37,880 nt of DNA, from the NCBI GenBank assembly GCA_023665185.1, contig JAMPEL010000021.1, positions 1 to 37,880 of the forward strand, read 5' to 3'. Position numbers and translations under genes: made by a program. This document shows positions 24,050-32,261 of this stretch, one piece after another. Source of the DNA: Roseburia sp. Its GTDB lineage: Bacteria; Bacteroidota; Bacteroidia; Bacteroidales; Bacteroidaceae. Under the pieces are notes generated by a model. The model had not been told where the DNA came from. It saw only the letters and a list, made by a program, of their open reading frames with translations, and ran no database searches. Numbering within the stretch: the first letter of the stretch is position 1; the number at the start of each line of letters is the position of its first letter.

Positions 24050-24943
24050 ATGGATTATACTAAACAACCGTTGGATTATCCCCAGATTCTTCAAATGCTG
24101 AAAAACCGGGGGCTAATTATAAGAGATGACAATGATGCTTCAGCGCAGTTAAAAATCATGAGTTATTTCCGTTTGGCAAACTACCTCCGTCCGATGGAGC
24201 AGGACAAGACAACTCATGTTTTCAAGCCTAACAGCCATTTTGACAATGCTGTCAATCTTTATTTCTTTGACAAGAAACTGAGGGCTTTGCTTTTTACCGC
24301 CATACAAAGTTTTGAGATAGCACTCCGCTCAAAACTCATACATCATTTCTCGATGGTTTACGGCTCATTCTGGATAATGGACAGGAGTTTGTTTGCTGAT
24401 AACAAAATCTTTACCGATTGCTCTATTCGCGTCCAGCAGGAAGTTTTTCGCTCAAAAGAGGATTTCATTCAGGAACATTTTGATAAATACTCCAATCCAA
24501 TAATTCCCCCTGTATGGAAAACTTTGGAAGTGGTTTCTTTCGGTACATTATCAAAGATATTCTGTAATCTAAAAGACACTAAACTTAAGAAGAAAATCGC
24601 GAGAGAATTTAACTTGCCACAGCACGAATATCTTGAGAGCTGGTGTAAATGCGCCGTTGCCCTGCGCAACTGCCTTGCACATCACTCACGCATATGGAAC
24701 AGAAGATACCCTTTGAAACCACAATTGCCCAGTAAGTTGAAAGGTGACTGGATAGACGCTTCCATAACACAGCCTACCAAACTCTATGCCCAACTTTGCT
24801 GCCTTGCATACTTGCAGAATGCCACTCATCCTAATAATGATTTCAAACAACAATTAAAATCATTATTGCAGGCTCATCCCAATGTCGATGTTGCAGCAAT
24901 GGGATTTCCCGTTAATTGGGAAGACAATCCACTTTGGAAGTAA
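24050..24943 (+). CDS. Abi_2-family abortive infection protein with HEPN motif
   Basis: This 297-residue protein belongs to the Abi_2 (AbiD/AbiF) family. The N-terminal part reads PQILQMLKNRGLIIRDD then YFRLANYLRP. The conserved middle has FDKKLRALLFTAIQSFEIALRSKL and, further on, TLEVVSFGTLSKIF. The C-terminal HEPN-type motif RNCLAHH (R206, N207, H211) is present, which in related proteins forms an RNase site. The length is typical. Abi_2 proteins arrest the host after phage infection, probably by cutting RNA. It lies alone on the + strand between the element and the glycosyltransferase cluster, with its own promoter and hairpin leader. Confidence 0.9.
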   Translation: MDYTKQPLDYPQILQMLKNRGLIIRDDNDASAQLKIMSYFRLANYLRPMEQDKTTHVFKPNSHFDNAVNLYFFDKKLRALLFTAIQSFEIALRSKLIHHFSMVYGSFWIMDRSLFADNKIFTDCSIRVQQEVFRSKEDFIQEHFDKYSNPIIPPVWKTLEVVSFGTLSKIFCNLKDTKLKKKIAREFNLPQHEYLESWCKCAVALRNCLAHHSRIWNRRYPLKPQLPSKLKGDWIDASITQPTKLYAQLCCLAYLQNATHPNNDFKQQLKSLLQAHPNVDVAAMGFPVNWEDNPLWK

Positions 24944-25103
24944 GACAATATTCAAATAACCAAGTACGAGTAAGGTATACTTCAACTTTCTTATTGATTG
25001 CCTACCGGATGGTAATGCAAGGTATTGCAATATTTCTATCTCTGTTGTCATATTGAAAATCCTTAATCGGAATCAATGTACTTTTGTGGCTAAAAATCGT
25101 AAC

Positions 25104-25136
25104 AATCGGGCTAGATTTATATGCTTTTGCCCGATT
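25104..25136. repeat. 8-bp inverted repeat
   Basis: AATCGGGC (25104-25111) pairs with GCCCGATT (25129-25136) across a 17-base AT-rich loop. There is no T-run after it in either direction, so it is not a standard terminator. It could be the trace of a small structured RNA. Confidence 0.4.
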
Positions 25137-25213
25137 ATGTAGATTGGATGTTATTCTTATCTCATATATTCCATATATTGAGCCCTCCTCCCAAAACGCT
25201 TCGTACATTTATT

Positions 25214-25278
25214 CGAAATATATGCAGGGTGCTAGGAATAAAAGCGCTACCTTTATATCGATAGTTTCCACCACTCCT
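25214..25278 (+). repeat. Degenerate second copy of the abortive-infection promoter and leader
   Basis: From about 25214 the sequence resembles 23943-24005 (GAAA..., GCAGG, AATAAAAGC, TACCTTTA at 25248-25255, then TTTCC.CCAC.CC). About 80% of bases match over the central 43. It lacks the second arm of the hairpin and has three additional bases between -33 and -7. It has no gene behind it. It directly repeats the abi upstream region on the far side of the gene. Confidence 0.55.
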
Positions 25279-25346
25279 TATTTTTAACGTATATTAGGAT
25301 GAATTAATGGTTATATTTGAATTCATGTTTTCCACGAACGAAATTT

Positions 25347-26078
25347 TTAGAGTTTTGTTATTAGCCTTAAATTTTTGACAGGGTGATAAAATGTATTATG
25401 ATGCGTTTCGTGTAGATATTTGTATTCGTAAAGTTCTGCTGGTCCCCATGACACTTGGAAATTATATCCAAAATTTTCAAACTGTCTAATTCTGTAACTT
25501 CCATTATATGCCATTGTGGGAAGCAGGAACTCGTAATAGAATGTATCGTTTTGCTGTATAAAGGTATCTATATCCATCAGGTAGCAATGGCTTACCAAAA
25601 ACAATTGGCACCAAGAGAAGTAAACTTTCTTAAACGGATTGTTTTTGATAAACTTGATTGGCCAGTGCGCCTGAGGATTACCAAGTACATCAGTAGCAAT
25701 ATGAATATAGTCTATGTCACGTTCTTTCTCTATGGTTTGAAAAAAATCACGCCAGTCACCGTTAAGAACTATGTCATTCTCCATGAGCAAATAGCGGTCG
25801 TACTTATGGCTCTTGGCAAAATTCATCAAAGCCAAAAGCGGAGAAGGCAGCCGGTGTTCACCTTGATGGAAGAATTTAGGAAGTTCTGAGGAACTGAACA
25901 TATATATGGGTATATTATTGTCACAAGCTATATCAGGTTTACCGTTTGCACAATCATATATAACATACATGTCTGTAACACCTTGTGACGCCTCTTTTAA
26001 TACTTCTAAATGGTGTAACAAGTCAAAGTTCATCAAATGGGTTAGCACCAATAGACAGGTTGTTGATGTATCAGTCAT
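25347..26078 (-). CDS. Small glycosyltransferase-like protein, twin of the preceding gene
   Basis: This 243-residue protein is a GT-A-type protein, probably. A central LLMENDIVLNGDWRDFFQ block gives the N-D acid motif where a nucleotide-sugar metal site is expected. It matches WLIEYDVRFNGDWNTFFSF of the product just upstream, so the two are paralogues of one DUF3405-like family. No signal peptide or membrane segment is seen. Activity on the peptide made by this cluster is inferred only from position. It is the last gene of the operon, 4 bases after its twin. A metal-binding DxD is less clear here than in classical GT families. Confidence 0.68.
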   Translation of the reverse strand: MTDTSTTCLLVLTHLMNFDLLHHLEVLKEASQGVTDMYVIYDCANGKPDIACDNNIPIYMFSSSELPKFFHQGEHRLPSPLLALMNFAKSHKYDRYLLMENDIVLNGDWRDFFQTIEKERDIDYIHIATDVLGNPQAHWPIKFIKNNPFKKVYFSWCQLFLVSHCYLMDIDTFIQQNDTFYYEFLLPTMAYNGSYRIRQFENFGYNFQVSWGPAELYEYKYLHETHHNTFYHPVKNLRLITKL

Positions 26079-26082
26079 TTCT

Positions 26083-26850
26083 TTATTTTATAGGATGATA
26101 TATTTTATTTGGAAATTTCATAATTGAACTATTATGTGTTGGATAGCAACGATGTGTGCATTTATCTTCCGCATCATCTTCTACATCATTAATATAGAAC
26201 AGGTTGGGGTAATCCCTGTAAGTATAGCGTCCGGTTCCACCAAAATCTGCTATCTTTAATTTGAAATACTTGAACAATGTAGGCATTAACAATTCGTTAT
26301 GCCCCCTGTCGCCTAATAGACAACGTGAATGTAACAGCGCGAATGCCCTGTTGGAAAACCGGCAGATTGGGTTGAATGACCTTAGCAGTGTAGAATGATT
26401 CAATGGAAGATTTTTCAATTCGATCTCATGCCAACGTATCCACCCCGAATTATCACATTCTTTTTCTACATGTGCTGTCCAAAAATCTTCTTCTTTATCT
26501 TGGAAAAACGAGAAAAATGTATTCCAATCACCATTAAAGCGCACATCATATTCAATAAGCCAGTAATAATCAAATTCAGGATGCTGTCGATAGAAATCCA
26601 ACAGAACGAAGTGGAAGTTACCATCCATTATTGTGCATCCCCAAGATCTGTAGCCAAGCCTATTGAGTTTGTGCGTTGTAAAGGCATGTTGTTTTACATT
26701 TGATGGTAAGTTCAATTTAACTTTGTCTGCCTGATAAACTACATATAACGATGCTAACTCTACCGTTTCTGTGTTCAGTTTGTTGATTTGACGTTCAATT
26801 TCCTCATTAAAAATATGAGTGACAAACAATATTGCTGTTTTGGTTGACAT
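26083..26850 (-). CDS. DUF3405-like glycosyltransferase
   Basis: This 255-residue protein has an N-terminal strand TAILFVTHIFNEEI. The key region YYWLIEYDVRFNGDW (about 93-107) carries the E-D-x-R motif of DUF3405-type proteins, which are related to glycosyltransferases of the GT-A fold. HSTLLRSFNPICRFSNRAFA follows. A conserved-looking tail includes GGTGRYTYRDYP. It is cytoplasmic and has no membrane span. It lies 2 bases after the GT-LanC-like gene and 4 bases before its shorter paralogue. It probably adds a sugar to the peptide or to a preceding sugar. Confidence 0.75.
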   Translation of the reverse strand: MSTKTAILFVTHIFNEEIERQINKLNTETVELASLYVVYQADKVKLNLPSNVKQHAFTTHKLNRLGYRSWGCTIMDGNFHFVLLDFYRQHPEFDYYWLIEYDVRFNGDWNTFFSFFQDKEEDFWTAHVEKECDNSGWIRWHEIELKNLPLNHSTLLRSFNPICRFSNRAFALLHSRCLLGDRGHNELLMPTLFKYFKLKIADFGGTGRYTYRDYPNLFYINDVEDDAEDKCTHRCYPTHNSSIMKFPNKIYHPIK

Positions 26851-26852
26851 GA

Positions 26853-28331
26853 TTATCTTATGTTATGATTATGGTTACAGTTCTGTTTATAGTATAGTAT
26901 TTCGGCCAACATCAGAGCATCAGCAAGGCTGATTAATTGAGGGATAAAATTTTTCAGTTCCTCCATGACCCGAACATGCAGATACTCTTCATGTGTTATC
27001 GTATAAAGCCTAAACAAATAATACATCCGCTCCAACTGCGATAGTTCAGTCTGATATATCAACCGCTCCAGAGAACATTCAAGATCTGAAATATCAGTCC
27101 CACATTCATTCAGTATTTCTAATGTATCAAGAAAGACTCGCATGTCATGGAGCTTTTGCGATAAATTTATCTTCATTTTTATAAGCTTACTCATATCCTG
27201 CAATGCATTTTTATTGGCTGTATCCGGTCTATTTTGAAACTTGACAAGATAGTACTTTCCTATGCCGGTCAGTTCCGCAATAGTCAGGCTGTCTGCGTGG
27301 TCTTTTGCATATTGTTGAATATATACATCAACTTCTTCCAGAAGTTCCAGTGGGTCTTCATGCAACAAATTCTCTCCTGCAAGAAACTCTATCAGCCAAC
27401 AACAGCCCGCAATGCCATGCGAAAAGGACATGTCATCCTTTACTTGTCCTAATCCGTCTTGTATCTCTGCAAGTAACTCCAAAGCTGCATCTGCATACTT
27501 CTGTGCTTGGGTTATATCGGCAAGCAAGAACAGAAAATGAACGTAGCCCCAATATCCATCCTCCCCGATATTCATGGATGAGATTTTCTCACTACTAATC
27601 CAATGTACCAATGTAGAACATATAGATGTAAAAGTGGTTTTGTCACAGCAATATACATGTTCATTCTGTGAAGGTATCATATCGTAGAAGTAGACTTGTG
27701 TTTTCAGTCCGAACTTTTTCATATAGGCTGCAAGTTCCTTATGATGGATTTCTTGTCCGGATTGTATGGGACGGGTATGTATCACATTCACCTCATCGAT
27801 AATACCCATGTCACGTATTGACGCATTTATCAGTATAGACCAGTGAGTTTCCGTACTCCAACCGGTTTCATTTTCATTAAATGTAAACAGGACCTTTTGC
27901 AAAGCATCACGTGAAAAGCAAGGTGCCATCATTTCCACAAAATTTGTGTATCGTAACTTACAATATCTATTATATAGTGTGTGTGGCCATGTATAATAGG
28001 ACATCCGCAGAGCTGGTTGTGCTATTTTCAAATTGTAACGACGCATTGCTTCAAACAGTGCATTTATGTTTGTAGCATTCATCCGAATGTCATCATCCGG
28101 AAAGAAAAAATAGTCATACGTGTCTTTGAATTGCGGATTAGCCTCAAGGTACTTGTATATAACCTTCAGTTTATACCCTTTGATATGACAGGTATATTCC
28201 GCATCATTGCAAAACATTTCCAGAGAATTGTCATATACGATTAGATGGAGGTCAAAATTTCCATTACTTTCCGTCCACATTTTGTGCAGGCTATTTTTGC
28301 CCACAGCCGAAATAACACAATTTTTATTCAT
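26853..28331 (-). CDS. DUF707-like glycosyltransferase fused to a LanC-like domain
   Basis: This 492-residue protein has two parts. Residues 1-240 resemble DUF707-type glycosyltransferases: NKNCVISAVGKNSLHKMW, FDLHLIVYDNS, and the acidic FFFPDDDIRMN at 76-85, then FVEMMAPCFSRDAL and TGWSTETHWS. Residues 250-470 resemble an alpha-toroid of the LanC type: GEDGYWGYVHFLFLLADI, then MSFSHGIAGCCWLIEFLAG with the GxxG signature, then LTGIGKYYLVKF. The LanC zinc ligands (WCxG and CHG motifs) are missing, so cyclase chemistry is unlikely. I infer that the domain binds or presents the peptide. It is the second fusion of this design in the operon and follows the HlyD gene by 11 bases. Confidence 0.8.
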   Translation of the reverse strand: MNKNCVISAVGKNSLHKMWTESNGNFDLHLIVYDNSLEMFCNDAEYTCHIKGYKLKVIYKYLEANPQFKDTYDYFFFPDDDIRMNATNINALFEAMRRYNLKIAQPALRMSYYTWPHTLYNRYCKLRYTNFVEMMAPCFSRDALQKVLFTFNENETGWSTETHWSILINASIRDMGIIDEVNVIHTRPIQSGQEIHHKELAAYMKKFGLKTQVYFYDMIPSQNEHVYCCDKTTFTSICSTLVHWISSEKISSMNIGEDGYWGYVHFLFLLADITQAQKYADAALELLAEIQDGLGQVKDDMSFSHGIAGCCWLIEFLAGENLLHEDPLELLEEVDVYIQQYAKDHADSLTIAELTGIGKYYLVKFQNRPDTANKNALQDMSKLIKMKINLSQKLHDMRVFLDTLEILNECGTDISDLECSLERLIYQTELSQLERMYYLFRLYTITHEEYLHVRVMEELKNFIPQLISLADALMLAEILYYKQNCNHNHNIR

Positions 28332-28342
28332 TATTTGTATTT

Positions 28343-29071
28343 TTATATATTATCTGTTAACTTGTTTGCAAAAATATCAAATATAGATTCTTCCCCTATT
28401 ATTATTTTTATTTTCGCTTGATAGTTCCATATTATATAAGTTCCAAATTCAAGAGGAAGAGAGAATTCCATTAGTATCGAATAGGATTCATTAACAATAT
28501 TGGCATATTCGGCAATGTAGGTAATCTCGCCTTCAATACAGCAACCATTAACCGATGTTTCTGCTTTCATGCCCGCATGTAGCTTTGCCTTCAAATCACT
28601 TGTCACAAAAGCTCGTGCTGTCATCTTAAGGTATACTGTATCTGCAATAAAACAGAAACTTGTACCTGCTTCAACATAGTCTTTTTCCTTGAAGCTATCA
28701 CAAGGGTATGCAGTGCCTGTTGCTGGAGATACGATAATTTCCTCGTATAAATTTTCCTTGTTTTTTTGTGTGATGACAGCTAAAGTATCCCCTTTAACTA
28801 CCTGGCGAACACATCCTGAAATTCCATTTCGGGCAATCCCTTCTTTTGAATTCTTGATATCAATGACACAATCCGTATTTCTCAACGTTGCCATAACCTC
28901 TATAGTATCGGGATATGTGATACAGCAGCTCAATATAAACACTATAATGAGAAACACCAGTATAACATAAATTCCAATACGAAGAATTCCTGGTGGGACT
29001 TTTCCCATTAGCTCTTGTACCTCCCTGCTACGAATCTCTATCATTGGTTCATTATTTTTTATCTCAATCAT
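28343..29071 (-). CDS. Short HlyD-family membrane-fusion protein
   Basis: This 242-residue protein starts MIEIKNNEPMIEIRSREVQE, a Bacteroidales HlyD-type lead. One transmembrane helix follows at about 30-53 (ILRIGIYVILVFLIIVFIL). After it comes a barrel-sandwich part (KGDTLAVITQKN) and a beta-rich end (SPATGTAYPCDSFKEKDYVEAG, LHAGMKAETSVNG). The long alpha-helical hairpin of normal HlyD proteins is absent, so it is only about half the usual length. It overlaps the ABC exporter gene by 8 bases and must act with it across the periplasm. No TolC-type partner is in the window. Confidence 0.82.
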   Translation of the reverse strand: MIEIKNNEPMIEIRSREVQELMGKVPPGILRIGIYVILVFLIIVFILSCCITYPDTIEVMATLRNTDCVIDIKNSKEGIARNGISGCVRQVVKGDTLAVITQKNKENLYEEIIVSPATGTAYPCDSFKEKDYVEAGTSFCFIADTVYLKMTARAFVTSDLKAKLHAGMKAETSVNGCCIEGEITYIAEYANIVNESYSILMEFSLPLEFGTYIIWNYQAKIKIIIGEESIFDIFANKLTDNI

Positions 29072-31283
29072 TATTTTGTTTAAGTTGATCTTTAATTAGT
29101 TTATAATAGTAACCATTATGGGCAACAAGTTGTGTATGCGTACCATGTTCAACGATACATCCATGCTTCATTACAATAATGTTGTCCGCATTCACCACCG
29201 TACTTAATCTATGGGCAGCAACTACAACCGTTCTACCTTTATAGAAATCATGAAGGTTATTCATGATATTACTTTCGTTCGTGGCATCTAAAGAGTTGGT
29301 TGCCTCGTCAAAAAAAATAAATTCAGGATTTTTGTAAACGGCACGTGCTATAAGCAGCCTTTGCCTCTGCCCTTGACTGATACCGGTGCCTTCCATACCA
29401 ATTCGTGTGTTATACCCTAATGGCATTTCAGAAATAAATTCGTCCGCATTAGCTATAACTGCAGCACGATATAGTCGTTCTACATCTATTTCATCTGCAT
29501 CCAACGCAATGTTTCGTGCTATCGTGTCGGAAAAAATGAAACTTTCTTGCATGACACTCCCTGTCTTCCTTCTCCATAGATGTGGATTTATCGCATCAAG
29601 ACAGACATTCCCAATCTTGACAAATCCACTGTCTGGCTTGTAGAAACCTTGCATGATCTTGATAAGCGTTGTCTTTCCGCTCCCACTTTCTCCTACGATG
29701 GCAGTTACTCTATGCTCTGGAATAACAAGACTTATATCGTTCAATGCGTAATTCCGTCCCGACCCGTCATAACTGAACTTCAGATGTTCAATCCGAATTG
29801 TTTTGTCACCAGGTAAAATTGAGACCTTATCTGATATTCCTTTCTCTTCGTCATCTTGGGAATGTATCTCATTCAATCGCTCAAGACTTATCTTTGCATC
29901 CTGCAATGCTTGGATAAATCCAATAAAGTCTCCAATAGGCACCGACATCTGTCCTATAATATAAGTCAGTGACATCATCATACCAAGTGTCATCTGCCCC
30001 TCTATTACGGTGCGTGCAGCAATATACGAGATTATTATGTACGTTGTCTGTGTAAAAAACACTGTTCCTGCCTGCTGTATCTGTCCAATAGTCAACCCCT
30101 TAACACCTATTCTAAAAAGGTTAACCTGGATATGTTCCCATTCCCACCGTTTTTGTTTTTCACAATTATTCAGTTTGATGTCCTGTATACCTTGTATAAG
30201 TTGTATGATTTTACTCTGTTCTGTTGCTGACAGATTGAATCGTTTGATGTCAAGTTGCCGCCTGTATTTCATAAAATATAGAATCCATATAATATACAGA
30301 AAATTACCGATAAAAAAAATTAATAGTATTTTTTTGCTGTAGTGGGCAAGGATTCCTGCAAATACAATGAAATTGGCTGTAGAGAAGAGTATGCCCATAG
30401 AATTTCCCATAAGAAATCCTTTAATTCGCCCATGATCACCAATACGCTGTATAATGTCTCCTGTGCGCTTTGTGTCAAAAAAGTACAGTGGCATGTTCAT
30501 TAACTTGACAAGAAAATCGGATATAAGTGAGATGTCTATTCTTGAATTGACATGTAGGAGTAACCATCCCCGAATATACCCAACACTTAACTGCACTAAG
30601 AATAGCACAAGTTGGGCTATAAGTATCAAAGTCACTATGTTGAAATTTTTTTTGCTAATTCCTAAATCAACCATCGTTTGGGCTAAGAATGGAAAAGCTA
30701 GTTGAAAGAGGCTTCCGATGAACATACAAAGTAGTAGTTGTATAAACTGTTCCTTATATGGAAGTAGATATCTAAGAAAAAAAGAAAGACTGTGTTTATT
30801 TTGTTCCACTTCCTCTTCTCTTGTCCCAAAATCCACCGCAGGCTCAAGCAACAAGGCGGTTCCCCGATTTGTATTTTCAGATTTTGTACTTATCCAACAT
30901 TTCAAAAATTCATCTTTGGAATAACGTAATCGTTGGGATGCCGGATCTGATATGTATATATAATATTTTCCATTTCGTTTTTTCTCAATTTTGTAGCAGA
31001 CAACAAAATGATTTTGATTCCAGTGCAGTATGCAAGGTAAAAGAGCTTCTTCTACAAGTTGTTCAAACGAAATACATGCTCCAATAGTATGAAAACCTAT
31101 ATATTCTGCAGCATCACTGATACCTAACATGGATACACCTTCTCTTGAAATGTAGCAATGGCGGCGCAACATTTCGGGGGAGTATTCTTTTCCATAATAC
31201 TTTGCGACAATGCGTAATGATGTTGGTCCGCAGTCTGCTGCATCATATTGATGGTAATGAGGGAATTTTTTTATAGTTATCAT
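29064..31283 (-). CDS. C39-peptidase ABC exporter (PCAT type)
   Basis: This 739-residue protein has a C39 peptidase domain (about 1-135) with catalytic C18 (DAADCGPTS), H92 (QNHFVV) and D113 (ISDPA). Six transmembrane helices lie at about 155-440. The ATPase domain has Walker A GESGSGKTTL, signature ISQGQRQRLLIARA, Walker B FIFFDEATNSLD and H-loop AAHRLSTV. The family cuts peptide leaders after a double glycine while exporting the cargo. The ATG at 31283 was chosen because FPHYHQYDAADCG begins the family; an upstream ATG at 31337 adds 18 unusual residues. It is 101 bases after the GT2 gene, an unusually wide gap in this operon. Confidence 0.93.
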   Translation of the reverse strand: MITIKKFPHYHQYDAADCGPTSLRIVAKYYGKEYSPEMLRRHCYISREGVSMLGISDAAEYIGFHTIGACISFEQLVEEALLPCILHWNQNHFVVCYKIEKKRNGKYYIYISDPASQRLRYSKDEFLKCWISTKSENTNRGTALLLEPAVDFGTREEEVEQNKHSLSFFLRYLLPYKEQFIQLLLCMFIGSLFQLAFPFLAQTMVDLGISKKNFNIVTLILIAQLVLFLVQLSVGYIRGWLLLHVNSRIDISLISDFLVKLMNMPLYFFDTKRTGDIIQRIGDHGRIKGFLMGNSMGILFSTANFIVFAGILAHYSKKILLIFFIGNFLYIIWILYFMKYRRQLDIKRFNLSATEQSKIIQLIQGIQDIKLNNCEKQKRWEWEHIQVNLFRIGVKGLTIGQIQQAGTVFFTQTTYIIISYIAARTVIEGQMTLGMMMSLTYIIGQMSVPIGDFIGFIQALQDAKISLERLNEIHSQDDEEKGISDKVSILPGDKTIRIEHLKFSYDGSGRNYALNDISLVIPEHRVTAIVGESGSGKTTLIKIMQGFYKPDSGFVKIGNVCLDAINPHLWRRKTGSVMQESFIFSDTIARNIALDADEIDVERLYRAAVIANADEFISEMPLGYNTRIGMEGTGISQGQRQRLLIARAVYKNPEFIFFDEATNSLDATNESNIMNNLHDFYKGRTVVVAAHRLSTVVNADNIIVMKHGCIVEHGTHTQLVAHNGYYYKLIKDQLKQNND

Positions 31284-31384
31284 TAATTTATATTTTATAA
31301 GACCATAGCTCTTGAAGTATCTAAACGATGAAATCAAAACTTCTAAATTATTCTATATACATTCAACATGGCAAATTCTGTTTT

Positions 31385-32215
31385 TTAACCAAAATTTTGA
31401 GCCTTGACTTCTTTATAAAGAACATATATGATATTACGAATTGAATCTGATGATAATAACCCTTTATGATTCAATTTTTCCATTTTCTTATATATATATT
31501 GGAGTGTTTTAATTTCTTTAACTTGAGTATCGTTAATTATTGCCAATAATGCTTCATTCTGTATACGTATTGCTGTTCTTTTTTGTTCTTGGAAATTCTT
31601 ATATGAAACCTGATTGTTTGATATGCGATAATTCAGAAGTATTTTAGGAATTACCCAAAATACACCACCGTTTAATGCGGCATCAACCCATAATTTATAA
31701 TCTTCTGCAAATGGATATTCTTTATATTTCAACTTATTTTTTATTAAGAAACTTTTTTTAATCATTGCTGATGGGTGTACAAACATATTTTTTATCATCA
31801 ATTCCGCAAGAGGAACTTGTATTCTGTTTTTCCCACGAGAAATATTATCGGAACAAAAACCAAAGGTTTGCACCCATGTACAGCATATGTCAACTTCCAT
31901 ATGCGATTCCATTATATCAACCTGTTCTTCCAAACGTGTAGGCAACATTATATCATCAGCATCCATACGTGCAATGTATATCCCATTAGTCTTTTCGATA
32001 CCATAATTTAAAGATGAGATATAGTCATGATTATTATAGAATATAGAAAACCTTGGATCTTTAATTTTAGAAATAATTTCTGTTGTATGGTCTGTAGAAC
32101 CATCATCTACAATTATGACTTCAAAGTCTGTGTAAGTTTGAGACAATACACTCTCAATACATTCGGATATATATTTTTCCGCATTGTGTACAACAATTAA
32201 AACTGAAACCTTCAT
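31385..32215 (-). CDS. GT2-family glycosyltransferase
   Basis: This 276-residue protein opens KVSVLIVVHNAEKYISECIE, followed by VIIVDDGSTDHTTEI, and has the metal-binding DADD in ARMDADDIMLPTRLEEQ, all GT2 features. FAEDYKLWVDAAL carries the likely ED catalytic residue pair. There is no signal peptide or membrane segment. It would use a nucleotide-sugar donor in the cytoplasm, with a growing glycan or peptide as acceptor. It lies 46 bases after the barrel gene, in the same direction. Base composition is strongly AT-rich, as for the first two genes of the operon. Confidence 0.92.
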   Translation of the reverse strand: MKVSVLIVVHNAEKYISECIESVLSQTYTDFEVIIVDDGSTDHTTEIISKIKDPRFSIFYNNHDYISSLNYGIEKTNGIYIARMDADDIMLPTRLEEQVDIMESHMEVDICCTWVQTFGFCSDNISRGKNRIQVPLAELMIKNMFVHPSAMIKKSFLIKNKLKYKEYPFAEDYKLWVDAALNGGVFWVIPKILLNYRISNNQVSYKNFQEQKRTAIRIQNEALLAIINDTQVKEIKTLQYIYKKMEKLNHKGLLSSDSIRNIIYVLYKEVKAQNFG

Positions 32216-32261
32216 TTTTTTGCTTTTTTTAATAGGATTATCTTGTTCTGAATAATTTTAG

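Larger units (their letters stand above)
24944..25346. other. Intergenic region with a decayed promoter copy and a hairpin
   Basis: No gene is supported here. The region holds an 8-bp inverted repeat (25104-25111 with 25129-25136) and, near its right end, a degenerate copy of the abortive-infection promoter and leader (25214-25278). The peptide operon ends at 25347 with no clear intrinsic terminator. Confidence 0.6.

Noticed and set aside
31284-31384. Possible precursor peptide in the gap before the exporter gene
   Set aside because: Only very short frames without a GG leader are found; the longer exporter start at 31337 also looks unnatural.
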